64,000 nucleotides of DNA from DAOUEX01 sp034430235 (GCA_964478075.1 CAYZGO010000009.1:1-64000); one strand, 5' to 3'; numbered from the stretch's first letter, positions 15,721-24,494 are shown. The notes: generated by a model not told the origin, from the letters alone. Translations and numbers: made by a program.

Positions 15721-17382
15721 TTGGGTACAGACATACGGTGGCAAGCCGTCATCGCGATGATAGCCGTGTCCCTTATTCTGGCCTTGATAGGGTACACAGC
15801 CTTCAACATGACCACGGTCCTTGTCCCGGACTACGGTGGCACCTATATTGAAGGCATCGCTGGCAACCCGCGCTACATAAACCCGCTGCTCAGCGCGTAC
15901 AACGACGTGGATCGGGATTTGGTGGCGCTCATCTTCAACGGGCTGACCGTTGCTGACGAGCACGGGCAGATCATGCCAGACCTCGCAGATACATGGGACA
16001 TCTCCGCAGATAATCTATCTTACACCTTTTACCTGCGGACGGATGTGCGCTGGCACGATGGAACGCCCTTTACGGCAGACGACGTTGTTTTTACCATAGA
16101 CATCTTGCGTGCACCAGACTTCCCAGGGCAACCAGAGCTGACAGAGCTGTGGCGCACAGTGAAAGTTGAACGCCCCGGCCCCTACACTGTGCGTTTCACC
16201 CTTTCAGAAACCTTTGCACCTTTTCTTAGCTACACCACTATTGGCCTGCTGCCAGCTCACTTACTGGAAGGTGTGCCGGCAGAATTGCTCCTCGATCATC
16301 CTTTCAACATGCAGCCAGTGGGTACCGGACCTTTCAAGGTGAGTAAAGTAACCTCCCAGCACGCACTGCTCCTCGCCAATACGGACTTTTACGGCGGGCG
16401 TCCGTACCTGGACAAGATCGAGTTCATCTTTTATTCGGACTACCCCAGCGTCCTGAGTGCTTATCGCCGTGGTGAAATTCACGGCATCAGCCGTGTCCTG
16501 CCTGAGTACCTGACCCAGGTACTCGCCGAGGAGAGCTTGAAGCTGTATTCTGCCCCACTCTCCGGCTACGGGCTTGTATTCGTGAACCTGGAGCGCCCCA
16601 TCTTCCAGGAGAGAGAGGTGCGGCAAGCCTTGCTTTGGGCCACTGATCGGCAGAGGATCATTGATCAAATACTGGAAGGCCAAGCTCTGGTAGCCAACGG
16701 GCCGGTGGTGCCGTTTTCCTGGGCATACGAGGCGCACGCTTCCCAATACACCTACAATCCAGAGAAAGCCAAAGCTCTTCTTGACCAGGCAGGCTGGAGC
16801 GACGGGGATGGAGATGGAATTCGCGAAAAGGGCGAACTACGATTGCAGTTCGCGCTTTTGACTAACGACAATGAGACACGCGTCAAAATGATCAACGAGC
16901 TGACGCGCCAATGGGCACAAGTTGGCATACGCGCTGTACCGCAGACGGCTGGTGTGGCTGGTGTGGTGCGCGATTTCCTGGCTCCGCGAAACTATGATGC
17001 TATCCTCTACGAATGGCAGCGCCTTCCTGCGGATCCGGATCCTTACCCGCAGTGGCACTCCACGCAAAAGCTCGGCATGCGACAGAATTTCACCGCTTAC
17101 AGCAACGAACAAGCCGATCTAATTATGGAAGAGGCACGCCGTACAACTGACCCAGAGCGAAGGGGCGCGCTGTACCGTGAATTACAGCGCATTCTTGCCG
17201 AGGACGTACCCGCGTTGTCCCTTTATCACCCGGTATACAGCTACGCCATTGATGAACGGGTACATGCTGTACAGGTAGGGCCCATGCAGGACTACCCGGA
17301 TCGTTTCCGCACTGTCACTCAGTGGTACATAGCCACAAGGAGGGTCATCGTCACCGAGGCGCCGCTCTGGGAGCGCAAGTAG
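15721..17382 (+). CDS. Extracellular solute-binding protein family 5 (peptide/nickel type), membrane-anchored
   Basis: This 553-residue cluster-C binding protein captures oligopeptides or similar ligands for an ABC importer. Family features include NPLLSAYNDVDRDLVALIFNGL, LADTWDISADNLSYTFYLR, VRWHDGTPFTADDVVFT and DGDGIREKGELRLQF. Instead of a lipobox it has a single hydrophobic segment at about residues 8-28 with no cysteine, so it is probably held by an uncleaved N-terminal helix. The start is TTG 15721, 11 nt after secG. No permease or ATPase genes are adjacent, so its transporter is encoded elsewhere. Confidence 0.9.
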   Translation: MGTDIRWQAVIAMIAVSLILALIGYTAFNMTTVLVPDYGGTYIEGIAGNPRYINPLLSAYNDVDRDLVALIFNGLTVADEHGQIMPDLADTWDISADNLSYTFYLRTDVRWHDGTPFTADDVVFTIDILRAPDFPGQPELTELWRTVKVERPGPYTVRFTLSETFAPFLSYTTIGLLPAHLLEGVPAELLLDHPFNMQPVGTGPFKVSKVTSQHALLLANTDFYGGRPYLDKIEFIFYSDYPSVLSAYRRGEIHGISRVLPEYLTQVLAEESLKLYSAPLSGYGLVFVNLERPIFQEREVRQALLWATDRQRIIDQILEGQALVANGPVVPFSWAYEAHASQYTYNPEKAKALLDQAGWSDGDGDGIREKGELRLQFALLTNDNETRVKMINELTRQWAQVGIRAVPQTAGVAGVVRDFLAPRNYDAILYEWQRLPADPDPYPQWHSTQKLGMRQNFTAYSNEQADLIMEEARRTTDPERRGALYRELQRILAEDVPALSLYHPVYSYAIDERVHAVQVGPMQDYPDRFRTVTQWYIATRRVIVTEAPLWERK

Positions 17383-17401
17383 ACTTCAGACAAATCCGAG
17401 G

Positions 17402-17482
17402 GTTCCCCCAAGTGCACGAATCTCCGCGAAAAACATAAACGCGATTCGTGGAATTCGGTTTCCTTCGTGTTATTCGTGTACA
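17402..17482. repeat. ATTCGTG-family palindromic repeat beside tRNA-Leu
   Basis: Sequence from GGTTCCCCCAAGTGCACGAA to ATTCGTGTAC follows the same order as 10425-10528 (GTTTACCCCAAAGTGCA..., GATTCGTGGAATTCGGTTT, TTCGTGTTATTCGTGTACAC), so it is a second copy of the inner part of the element at 10401-10582. Both sit next to tRNA genes. Confidence 0.7.
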
Positions 17483-17490
17483 CAAATGAT

Positions 17491-17519
17491 TTGACAAAAC
17501 AGGCGAAGAAAGCTAAACT
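17491..17519 (+). promoter_or_regulatory. tRNA-Leu promoter
   Basis: A perfect TTGACA (17491-17496) and TAAACT (17514-17519) are 17 nt apart; the tRNA begins 30 nt after the -10 box. Confidence 0.7.
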
Positions 17520-17548
17520 AACAACAGACCACACCAGCAATGACATGC

Positions 17549-17631
17549 GCCGGGGTGGCGAAATGGCAGACGCGCTACGTTCAGGACGTAGTGAGCAAAG
17601 GCTCATGCGGGTTCAAGTCCCGCCCCCGGCA
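17549..17631 (+). tRNA. tRNA-Leu (anticodon CAG)
   Basis: This 83-nt class II tRNA has acceptor GCCGGGG / CCCCGGC, a large D arm, an anticodon stem CTACG / CGTAG with loop TTCAGGA (anticodon CAG), a long variable arm TGAGC-AAAG-GCTCA and T arm GCGGG-TTCAAGT-CCCGC. The discriminator is A17631, as for leucine. CCA is not encoded. Confidence 0.95.
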
Positions 17632-17640
17632 CTAATTCAA

Positions 17641-17676
17641 ATACCCACGAGCCAGTTGACTCGTGGGTATTGTTTA
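17641..17676 (+). terminator. Intrinsic terminator after tRNA-Leu
   Basis: ATACCCACGAG (17641-17651) and CTCGTGGGTAT (17660-17670) form an 11-bp perfect stem with an 8-nt loop, followed by TGTTTA. Confidence 0.8.
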
Positions 17677-17708
17677 TGCCGGATGCTGGTCAGATGGGGG
17701 ACTAGCTC

Positions 17709-19142
17709 TTAGGAAGCTTCTGCGCCCCGCTCGCGAGCCCACCGACCAGGTTGCACCTTGACGAGGGTGAGCGAGGACAGCAGGAACAGCGCACCGTAGA
17801 TGGCAAAGATGACCAGGTAACCCAGGCCTGGCCGATATGCGTTGAAGAAATCGGCCATGGGCCCCCCGATGCCAGCCCCGACGATGCCTGCACCCGCGCC
17901 AGCCAGGTTGGAGATGCCCAGATAGCGCCCTGCTTCCGCAGGCGGCACCAGGTCCGTCCCCAGCGCCCAGTTGGTGGTCATGAAAATGCCCACCGATAGG
18001 CCAATGATGACTCCACAGACAGTCACCATCATCATGCTGTGGGCAAAGAACAGCAAGAAGGTCCCGATGGCGGCGACCACGCCCGCCAGCGCCACCAGTG
18101 GCTTGCGTCCGATCTTGTCGGCCAGCCAGCCACCAGGCAGAGCGGCCAGCAGGGTAAAGACACCCACCACCATCATCAGGCTGCCGGTGGCAGCGGGGGC
18201 GTTAGGCACGCCCAACACATCCTTCAGGAAGTACTGGGCAAAGCCCTGGATGGAACCCACGGCTGCCAGATAGAGCAGGCGATTGACCACCCACCAGGTA
18301 AAGGAGGAGTACTTCCGCGCTCCCTCGCCGATGCCCACCCGTGCGCTCCACCACACCCCCAGGATGATCGCTCCTGCCATAGCCACCAGGCCAGCCAGCC
18401 CCACGCTGACCAATTGCAAGACCTTTCTTCCTTCCAGCAGCTTGCCGGTAAAGCCCACCAGGCCCCCGAATATCGCGGTCACCGCAACAAAGATGAGCGT
18501 CAGTAGAACGATTCGTACCAGGGCTGGCGAAAGCGGCTCGTCGACCTTTTCACGCAGGGGCTCCTCGCGGACGTACCGCATAGTGATCAACATTGTCACC
18601 AACAGGGAACCAATGACTAGGAGGATGGCAGCCCCGACATGTCCTGCTCCCACCAGACGGGCCGTGGTGAAGGCCGTCAGGATGACAGGCAACAGCTCCA
18701 TCATAGCCTTGACCCCGGAGGCTCGTCCGCGCTGTTCCTCGGGCACCAGGTCAGGGATGATGCCTTGCAGAGCTCCGTGGGCTATGTTGGAAGAGAATTG
18801 CAAAAGGAGCACAGCCGCGAACAGCCACCAATAGCCAGGGGCCAGGGCAATGAGAGCAAGGAAGACCAAGTCCAGCACTGTGCCAACGAAGATGAATGGT
18901 CGCCGGCGGCCCCAGCGCAGCGTACTGCGGTCGCTGAGCAGTCCCGCTGTTGGCTGGACGATGATGGCTATGATGAGCCCCGCGGAACGCAGAGTCCCAA
19001 GGGCCGTGCCCTTCACCGCCTCCGGCACGAACAGTGCGACGAGATAGGGCAGAATGATAGGCGTCAGGCTGCCGGTGGCCATATTCAGGCCCAACCAGTA
19101 GATATTATAGGTGATGTACTGAACAATACCAGTGCGCTTCAT
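17709..19142 (-). CDS. Major facilitator superfamily transporter, probable sugar or drug carrier
   Basis: This 477-residue, 12-helix MFS protein has the A-like motif GLLSDRSTLRWGRRRPFIF in the loop between helices 2 and 3 and GGWLADKIGRKPLVALAG in the second half. The long conserved arginine run and the VPEEQRGRASGVKAMMEL loop recall the GPH/SLC45-like sugar carriers, but specificity cannot be read from sequence. I start at ATG 19142 (MKRTGIVQYI), with AGGAG about 8 nt upstream, rather than at 19181. It forms its own minus-strand unit and ends close to the tRNA-Leu terminator. Confidence 0.85.
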   Translation of the reverse strand: MKRTGIVQYITYNIYWLGLNMATGSLTPIILPYLVALFVPEAVKGTALGTLRSAGLIIAIIVQPTAGLLSDRSTLRWGRRRPFIFVGTVLDLVFLALIALAPGYWWLFAAVLLLQFSSNIAHGALQGIIPDLVPEEQRGRASGVKAMMELLPVILTAFTTARLVGAGHVGAAILLVIGSLLVTMLITMRYVREEPLREKVDEPLSPALVRIVLLTLIFVAVTAIFGGLVGFTGKLLEGRKVLQLVSVGLAGLVAMAGAIILGVWWSARVGIGEGARKYSSFTWWVVNRLLYLAAVGSIQGFAQYFLKDVLGVPNAPAATGSLMMVVGVFTLLAALPGGWLADKIGRKPLVALAGVVAAIGTFLLFFAHSMMMVTVCGVIIGLSVGIFMTTNWALGTDLVPPAEAGRYLGISNLAGAGAGIVGAGIGGPMADFFNAYRPGLGYLVIFAIYGALFLLSSLTLVKVQPGRWARERGAEAS

Positions 19143-19264
19143 AACCCTTACTCCTTTCCTCTCGTATTCTAGCATGGACACCGAGTTGACACTATTCTAT
19201 CACATTCTATAACCCCTGCCAAGAAAGTTGGATGCTATAGCACGTCCGGATTTCACCCTGAAGG

Positions 19265-19326
19265 TTTGTAGTAACGACTTCAGTCGTTGTTGACGCGGAA
19301 GAGGCGACTGAAGTCGCCACTACGAA
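19265..19326. repeat. Dispersed palindrome, GACTTCAGTCG family, copy 1
   Basis: TTTGTAGTAACGACTTCAGT on the left and CGACTGAAGTCGCCACTACGAA on the right form one large palindrome of which each arm contains a smaller one. A second copy is at 56630-56688. Confidence 0.7.
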
Positions 19327-19330
19327 TGCA

Positions 19331-19873
19331 TCATAGTCGCTGTGGCGAAGTACTAGAAATCAGGTTAGTGGCAGTTGCCCCTATATTCTGGCCCCAGGCA
19401 GGCAAGTGCACTACCTGGCGCAACTGCACAATGAGTCTCTCCCAGTCCTTGCCGCGTTGCCGGGGACGGGAGCGTTCAAAGTACTGTTCGCTATCGAAGA
19501 TAAGGTAGGGGCCAGCGAGAGTGTACCAACGCTCGAATCGCCATGGCATCCCTGTCTTGCGCTCCTCCATGAAGTGCAGATAGGGATACGTCTCCAGCTC
19601 GTCGTCGTCAACAGTTACGGGCCACTCACCGACTGCGGAGTTTATCAGTAGTGCAGCCATGCCCTCCACGCGCACGACGAGGCTCTCCAAGACACAAGGC
19701 ATGGCATGATAGAGCAATCCGCTGACGGGCCCTGCCTCGACCATTTCGACGCTGCCTTCCTCGAGGCCGAAATCTCCATAGGATTTGCCACCCGCCGTCA
19801 AGCGGAAGTCAAATCGCGCATCTCGGAAAACGCGGAGCACGACCTGATCGTTCTGTACTTGCAAACCTTGCAT
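19331..19873 (-). CDS. Hypothetical protein, end of the glycerol-type operon
   Basis: I do not recognise this 180-residue protein. It has no signal peptide or membrane segment and reads as a soluble, mixed alpha/beta chain rich in acidic and aromatic residues (WPVTVDDDELETYPYLHFMEE, RFERWYTLAGPYLIF). It starts 20 nt after the ketopantoate-reductase-like gene on the same strand, with GGAGAGAGGG before the ATG, so it is probably the last gene of that operon. The palindromic repeat at 19265-19326 follows its stop. Confidence 0.6.
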   Translation of the reverse strand: MQGLQVQNDQVVLRVFRDARFDFRLTAGGKSYGDFGLEEGSVEMVEAGPVSGLLYHAMPCVLESLVVRVEGMAALLINSAVGEWPVTVDDDELETYPYLHFMEERKTGMPWRFERWYTLAGPYLIFDSEQYFERSRPRQRGKDWERLIVQLRQVVHLPAWGQNIGATATNLISSTSPQRL

Positions 19874-19893
19874 AACGCTAATCCCTCTCTCCT

Positions 19894-21207
19894 TCAGTGT
19901 ATCAGAGCAACGAGCTTCTGCGGCTGTCCCTCAAATTCGTCCCAGGCCAGTCTACCTGTTGCTATGCTCAGCAGAGTGCTCAGTAGAACCTTGTTAACGG
20001 GCGCATCCAGTCCTACGCGCCCAGCATATGTCACAACCGCGCCGTTCAGATAGAGCACCTCAGAGCGCTCCCGTCCACGTGCCAGGTCAATCTGCAACGA
20101 TGGTTTCTTCTCACCTCGACCTGATGCAACCAGGCGTCCCAGCAGCGCACGCAGCAAAGGTGCTGGCAAGGTCCGCATTGCCCAGGCCAGAAGGGGAACA
20201 GGATAACCGGGGAGGCTGACAGGCTTGAGCCACAAAGCGCTCATCACAGCCAACGCCTCCCGGAAGGCAGCTCGTTCAATGTCGAAAAGACTCGGCTCGG
20301 CGAATATAGCACCGGGGGGCATGTCCAAGATAGCGGGGATAGCATTGGCCAGTATGTTCAATAGCAGTTTTGACCATTTTTGAGCCCGGTAGTCACGGCA
20401 GGTTGCTGTCTTCAGACCTGCCCCAGCAAAGAGCTCGGCCCAACTATCTACCCTCTGGTTTTCTCGCGTGGGGGCCAGGCTCAACCCGCCACGTGCAGTA
20501 TCAAGACGTACGTGGCCCGGCGCCAGCACAGAGACCACCAGAGTGATCACGCCAGAGATAATGGTGGCCTGATTCAGCACTTGCAGCACCAGTTCCTCTC
20601 CACCCACGCCGTTTTGCACGATCAGCAATGGTGCGTCCGGCGATACATAAGGGGCTAGTGCATGCGCGGCCTCTTGTGTGTCATAGGCCTTGACCGTCAG
20701 CAGGATCAGGTCCCACGTGCGCTGCCTGGCAGGAATATCAGCAATCCTCTCCACCGCCTTGGGATACACAGTACGCCCATAAAGGGCTAGGCTACGTTCC
20801 TGACTCGGATACACGGCACGCCCATGAAGGGCTGGGTCACGTTGCTGACCGGGATGCACGGCACGCCCATGAAGGGCTGGGTCACGTTGCTGACTGGGAT
20901 ACACGGCACGCCCATGAAGGGCTGGGTCACGTTGCTGACTGGGATACACGGCACGCCCATGAAGGGCTGGGTCACGTTGCTGACTGGGATGCACGGCACG
21001 ACCATGAAGGGCTAGACTACGTTCTAGACTGGGATCCACGGCACGCCCACGACGGGCTGGGCTAGGTTCCTCCAGGAGCAAGCCATGCGCCTGCACTGCA
21101 CGTACATAGGCGGGGCGACCGACCAGCGTCACTTCGTGCCCCGCGTGCGAGAGCCGATGCCCGAGCAGCGAACCGATGGCCCCAGCACCGAAAACCAGGA
21201 TGCGCAT
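19894..21207 (-). CDS. Ketopantoate reductase family protein with an inserted 15-residue tandem repeat
   Basis: This NADPH-dependent dehydrogenase family converts ketopantoate to pantoate (PanE) or acts on similar keto acids. Its 437 residues exceed the usual 300-330 because residues about 50-153 are a tandem repeat of HGRAVYPSQQRDPAL. Outside it the fold is intact: FGAGAIGSLLG at the start, LILLTVKAYDT, VQNGVGGEE, the catalytic Lys in AQKWSKLLLNILANAIPA and the C-terminal EVLYLNGAVV. The insert lies between the first beta-strand pair, a surface loop position, so activity may survive. Its start is 4 nt after the DUF1667 gene; with no pan genes nearby, the substrate is uncertain. Confidence 0.85.
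   Translation of the reverse strand: MRILVFGAGAIGSLLGHRLSHAGHEVTLVGRPAYVRAVQAHGLLLEEPSPARRGRAVDPSLERSLALHGRAVHPSQQRDPALHGRAVYPSQQRDPALHGRAVYPSQQRDPALHGRAVHPGQQRDPALHGRAVYPSQERSLALYGRTVYPKAVERIADIPARQRTWDLILLTVKAYDTQEAAHALAPYVSPDAPLLIVQNGVGGEELVLQVLNQATIISGVITLVVSVLAPGHVRLDTARGGLSLAPTRENQRVDSWAELFAGAGLKTATCRDYRAQKWSKLLLNILANAIPAILDMPPGAIFAEPSLFDIERAAFREALAVMSALWLKPVSLPGYPVPLLAWAMRTLPAPLLRALLGRLVASGRGEKKPSLQIDLARGRERSEVLYLNGAVVTYAGRVGLDAPVNKVLLSTLLSIATGRLAWDEFEGQPQKLVALIH
20749..21060. repeat. In-frame 45-nt tandem array, about seven units
   Basis: Units of 45 nt, each with GCACGCCCATGAAGGGCTGG and GTCACGTTGCTGACTGGGAT, repeat about seven times. The middle units are nearly identical and the outer ones more diverged. 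Because 45 is a multiple of three, the frame of the host gene is kept. One unit core recurs outside the gene at 14208-14232. Confidence 0.9.
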
Positions 21208-21211
21208 GGCG

Positions 21212-21583
21212 TCAATTCCTTTCCGGCATGTCCCGGCTGGCGAGCACGTCTACCCCAGTCCCCAGTGCGTCAGCCAGGATCACCCGCCCAGCGCGCGCTG
21301 GCGCAGCAATTGTGATCTGACGTAACTCGTGCAATAATGCAAAGATGCTGTGCTTGGGAAAAGGTCGTGCTGTATAGACCGGTAGCAAGGGATGAAGGCC
21401 ACCGCGCACACGCACTGTGGTAGTAACTACACGCCTGGGATCAGTGATTTCGTCTTGAGCATAAGCCAGGCCACGCTTGCAGCCCTGACCTTCTACACCA
21501 ACAACCTTGTTGTCTTCAACCGTGACTTCCAGGCGACAGCCCACGGGGCAAGTGATGCAGATCAATGCAACTTTGCTCGTCAT
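21212..21583 (-). CDS. DUF1667 protein, partner of the flavoprotein oxidoreductase
   Basis: This 123-residue protein has CITCPVGCRLEVTVEDNKV near the start and GQGCKRG around residue 33: four cysteines in the CxxCxxxC...C arrangement of DUF1667, probably a metal or iron-sulfur site. The family is nearly always encoded next to an NAD(FAD)-dependent dehydrogenase and glycerol-3-phosphate dehydrogenase, as here. Its ATG overlaps the stop of the upstream flavoprotein by 4 nt (ATGA), strong evidence of coupling. The most likely role is electron transfer within that complex; this is inference from context. Confidence 0.85.
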   Translation of the reverse strand: MTSKVALICITCPVGCRLEVTVEDNKVVGVEGQGCKRGLAYAQDEITDPRRVVTTTVRVRGGLHPLLPVYTARPFPKHSIFALLHELRQITIAAPARAGRVILADALGTGVDVLASRDMPERN

Positions 21584-22857
21584 CCCCGCTCCCTCACACT
21601 CACCCTTAATTCGGTCACTGACTTGACCTGATCATAGAGCTTGGGCGCCAACTTGGCCGTGACCATTTCTCCCGGCCGTACATAGCGCTCGGTCTTGTGC
21701 CAAATGGCCGCGCCGTCCGCTTCAATGACAACGCGTACCTTCTCCTCTATTGGCTGGCGCACACGGAACTGCAATTGTTGCGGGCCACGAGCCAGGCTTT
21801 CGGGATCGAGCAAGTGCGGCACCACGTAGCGGACGTTGTCACCTGCCACTGTGCGCAAGCGACGCGCGACTGCGGGAGCTTGTCCAAGAGCGTACTCGGC
21901 AGCGGCGCGGCCAGCGACCTCCCCGGCCACGGTCACCCAGTCCACGAGGTCGTAGACGTGTACGACGTTTCCGGCAGCGAAGAACCCAGGCAGGGAAGTA
22001 CCCATGCTCTCATCAACGACTGGGCCACCAGTTACAGAGTCTATCTGGATGCCAACACGACGCGACAACTCGTTCTCCGGTATCAGTCCCACAGAGAGCA
22101 GCAACGTGTCACAGGGTATCAATTCCTCACTGTCAGGGATTGGCTGCCACTGCTCATCAACTGCCACGGAAAGTACGGCTTCGACACGGTTGCTGCCCTT
22201 AACCTCGCGCACTGTGCGGCACAACTGCAATGGAATGTCATAGTCTTGCAGGCACTGCACATAGTTGCGCTTCAAGCCAGACAGGCATGGCATAATCTCC
22301 AGAACGCGCTCGACCTTGGCTCCTTCGAAAGTCAGCCGGCGCGCCATGATCATGCCAATATCACCCGAGCCGAGAATCACAAAGCGGCGGCCTGGCATAT
22401 AGCCCTCGATGTTGACCATCCTCTGCGCTGTCCCTGCCGTATACACTCCCGCAGGGCGCGTGCCTGGGATGGCCAGCGCGCCGCGCGTTCGCTCACGGCA
22501 GCCCATGCTGAGCACAATGGCCCCAGCTCGGATTTCTACGATGCCATCTCTGGAGTTAGTAGCGTAGATGTACCGCTCTGGCGTGATTTCCAGCACCATA
22601 GTATCCAGCAAAGGCTGCACGTCCGTGTCACGCAAACGGTTGATAAAGTGCTGCGCATAGGCTGGCCCGGTCAGGTCTGCGCCAAGCACCTGCAGGCCAA
22701 AGCCGTTGTGAATGCACTGCTGCAAGATGCCGCCCAGCTCTTCGGCGCGTTCGATGATGCACACACGCTCCGCACCGCGGTCCCTGGCGGCGATGGCGGC
22801 TGCGAGCCCGCCTGGGCCGCTGCCGATCACTGCAACATCGCAATGTAAGAACTCCAA
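21580..22857 (-). CDS. FAD/NAD-dependent oxidoreductase of the glycerol operon
   Basis: This 425-residue two-dinucleotide flavoprotein has an FAD site GSGPGGLAAAIAARDRG at the start, an NAD(P) site LGSGDIGMIMARRLTFEGAKV near residue 160 and the second FAD motif FFAAGNVVHVYDLVDWVT. Its place between the GlpA-like enzyme and DUF1667 matches the conserved three-gene set that reoxidises glycerol-3-phosphate dehydrogenase with NAD(P) or ferredoxin-type carriers. The start is TTG 22857 (LEFLHCDVAVIGSGPGG), with AAGGGG upstream. The 187-nt gap to the glpA-like gene holds a dispersed repeat. Confidence 0.88.
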   Translation of the reverse strand: MEFLHCDVAVIGSGPGGLAAAIAARDRGAERVCIIERAEELGGILQQCIHNGFGLQVLGADLTGPAYAQHFINRLRDTDVQPLLDTMVLEITPERYIYATNSRDGIVEIRAGAIVLSMGCRERTRGALAIPGTRPAGVYTAGTAQRMVNIEGYMPGRRFVILGSGDIGMIMARRLTFEGAKVERVLEIMPCLSGLKRNYVQCLQDYDIPLQLCRTVREVKGSNRVEAVLSVAVDEQWQPIPDSEELIPCDTLLLSVGLIPENELSRRVGIQIDSVTGGPVVDESMGTSLPGFFAAGNVVHVYDLVDWVTVAGEVAGRAAAEYALGQAPAVARRLRTVAGDNVRYVVPHLLDPESLARGPQQLQFRVRQPIEEKVRVVIEADGAAIWHKTERYVRPGEMVTAKLAPKLYDQVKSVTELRVSVRERG

Positions 22858-22927
22858 AATCCGTTACACCCCTTCAGCAGAAGCAGCTACAGGAGTTACG
22901 CAGTTGCCTCTCACAAAGATGGACTTC

Positions 22928-23002
22928 ACCGCAGAGCACGCCGAGGACGCCGAGACTTTCCTGTTTTTCTCCGCGGTCTCTGAGTTCTCGGCGGTGATTA
23001 GA
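22928..23002. repeat. CACCGCAGAG-family palindromic repeat, short copy
   Basis: TTCACCGCAGAGCACGCCGA on the left and CGGTCTCTGAGTTCTCGGCGGTG on the right form an imperfect palindrome related to the copies at 951-1062 and 31673-31881, but without their CCCCCAATTGCG tail. It lies inside the glycerol operon, between two genes that otherwise read as one unit. Confidence 0.65.
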
Positions 23003-23044
23003 CATGAAACTGCGTAAATTCTATCAATCAGCCTGCGCACGTGC

Positions 23045-24490
23045 TCATGCATCCTTGGGCTCGCGGACTACCAGCTCAGAGCCTGGACCTTTTTTCGTCA
23101 CCGCAGTTGGCGATACGCCTAGTTCTCGAGCCAGGATGGCGATCACGCGCGGCGTGTCGAAACCGCCCTGACAACGTCCGGTGCCCAGACGTGTCCGGCG
23201 CTTGAGAGCATCGTAAGTGCGCGCCGGAACAGGCGCATGAATAGCAGCGACGATTTCCCCCTCGGTCACAGTCTCGCAACGGCAAACGACGCGCCCATAT
23301 CGCGCGTCGCTCTCTATCAGTGCTTCCTGTTCCTGGCGCGACAACTCGTTGAAACGCGGAGGAGAGTGACGGATGGGATTGTAGTCGCTCCTCTCCCATA
23401 GTTCGAGCCCACACTTGCGCAGGAGATCGAGGACCAATTCGGCAATAGCTGCGGCAGATGCCAAGCCTGGAGATTCGATGCCAGCTACGTTGAGCAATCC
23501 AGGAGCTTCCCGAGAGGCTTCTATCAAAAAGTCACCGGTGCTGCCGCTGGCTCGCAGACCGGCAAAGACAGAGATTACGTCTCGCCGATCGAGTGCAGGC
23601 ACTAAGCGCTGCGCACCAGCGAACACTTCTTCCAGACCACTGGGTGTGACAGATACATCATCCTTGTCATCAATGTTCACAGCGTTGGGCCCAATCAGGG
23701 TGTTGCCATGTGTAGTGGGGGTGACCATTATGCCCTTGCTGACCGGCGTGGGGCAGGGGAAAAGCACAGTGCGCACCTGGCTCTTCTCGCGGTCAAAAAC
23801 GTAGTATTCTCCCTTGCGTGGTGTGATGCGAAAGTTGTGGAGGCCAGCCTTGGCCATCAACTCGTCAGCGCGTAGACCAGCGGCATTGATTACGAAACGG
23901 CTCGAGAACTGCCCGTGATTCGTCCTCACACCAGTTATCTTGCCGTTCTGCCGAACAAAGTCCGTGACCTCGGTTTCCAATCGCAAGTGCACGCCGTTGG
24001 TTACTGCATTCTCCGCGGCTGCGATAGTCAGCAGGAAAGGATCCACGATGCCGCCGCCGGCTGCGTACAATGCGCCCCGTGTCTGCGGGTTGACCAGCGG
24101 TTCGACGCGACGCATCTCTTCGCCAGAGATGATGCGCATGTCCAACACGCCATTCTGTATGCCGCGCCGACATAGCTCATCCAGGATGCGTAAGTCGTCG
24201 TCAGTGAGCGCTACCACGTAGGTGCCGCAGCGCTGGAAGGGGACGTCCACGTCAGCGCAAATCTGGTCGTACATGCGGTTCCCGGCGACATTGAGCGAGG
24301 CTTTCAGTGTGCCTGGCTCGGCATCGTAGCCCGCGTGGACAATCCCTGTGTTCGCCTTTGAGCTGCCGGAGCAAACGTCGGACTCGCGCTCTAAGAGAAG
24401 CACGCCCAGCTTGTAGCGAGAAAGAGCACGCGCAATGAAACAGCCAACTACTCCGCCCCCCACAACGACAACGTCATAACCGCTATCCAT
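23045..24490 (-). CDS. Glycerol-3-phosphate dehydrogenase-like FAD protein with C-terminal [2Fe-2S]-type domain (GlpA-like)
   Basis: This 481-residue DAO-family flavoprotein presumably oxidises glycerol-3-phosphate to dihydroxyacetone phosphate. FAD motif DVVVVGGGVVGCFIARALSRY lies at the start, KANTGIVHAGYD near residue 50 and FVINAAGLRADELM near residue 200. Residues about 390-460 form a BFD-like cysteine domain (VVCRCETVTEGEI ... GTGRCQGGFD) that holds a [2Fe-2S] cluster in GlpA-type enzymes. I start at ATG 24490, 4 nt after the glpK stop; the open frame upstream is not family sequence. With glpK before it and the flavoprotein plus DUF1667 after it, glycerol catabolism is the most economical reading. 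LhgO-like 2-hydroxyacid oxidation is an alternative. Confidence 0.88.
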   Translation of the reverse strand: MDSGYDVVVVGGGVVGCFIARALSRYKLGVLLLERESDVCSGSSKANTGIVHAGYDAEPGTLKASLNVAGNRMYDQICADVDVPFQRCGTYVVALTDDDLRILDELCRRGIQNGVLDMRIISGEEMRRVEPLVNPQTRGALYAAGGGIVDPFLLTIAAAENAVTNGVHLRLETEVTDFVRQNGKITGVRTNHGQFSSRFVINAAGLRADELMAKAGLHNFRITPRKGEYYVFDREKSQVRTVLFPCPTPVSKGIMVTPTTHGNTLIGPNAVNIDDKDDVSVTPSGLEEVFAGAQRLVPALDRRDVISVFAGLRASGSTGDFLIEASREAPGLLNVAGIESPGLASAAAIAELVLDLLRKCGLELWERSDYNPIRHSPPRFNELSRQEQEALIESDARYGRVVCRCETVTEGEIVAAIHAPVPARTYDALKRRTRLGTGRCQGGFDTPRVIAILARELGVSPTAVTKKGPGSELVVREPKDA

Positions 24491-24494
24491 GCCC

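Noticed and set aside
20749..21060. Regular 45-nt repeats, looked at as a CRISPR array or minisatellite between genes
   Set aside because: There are no variable spacers, units touch head to tail, and the frame of a dehydrogenase gene runs through them, so it is a tandem repeat in a coding region.
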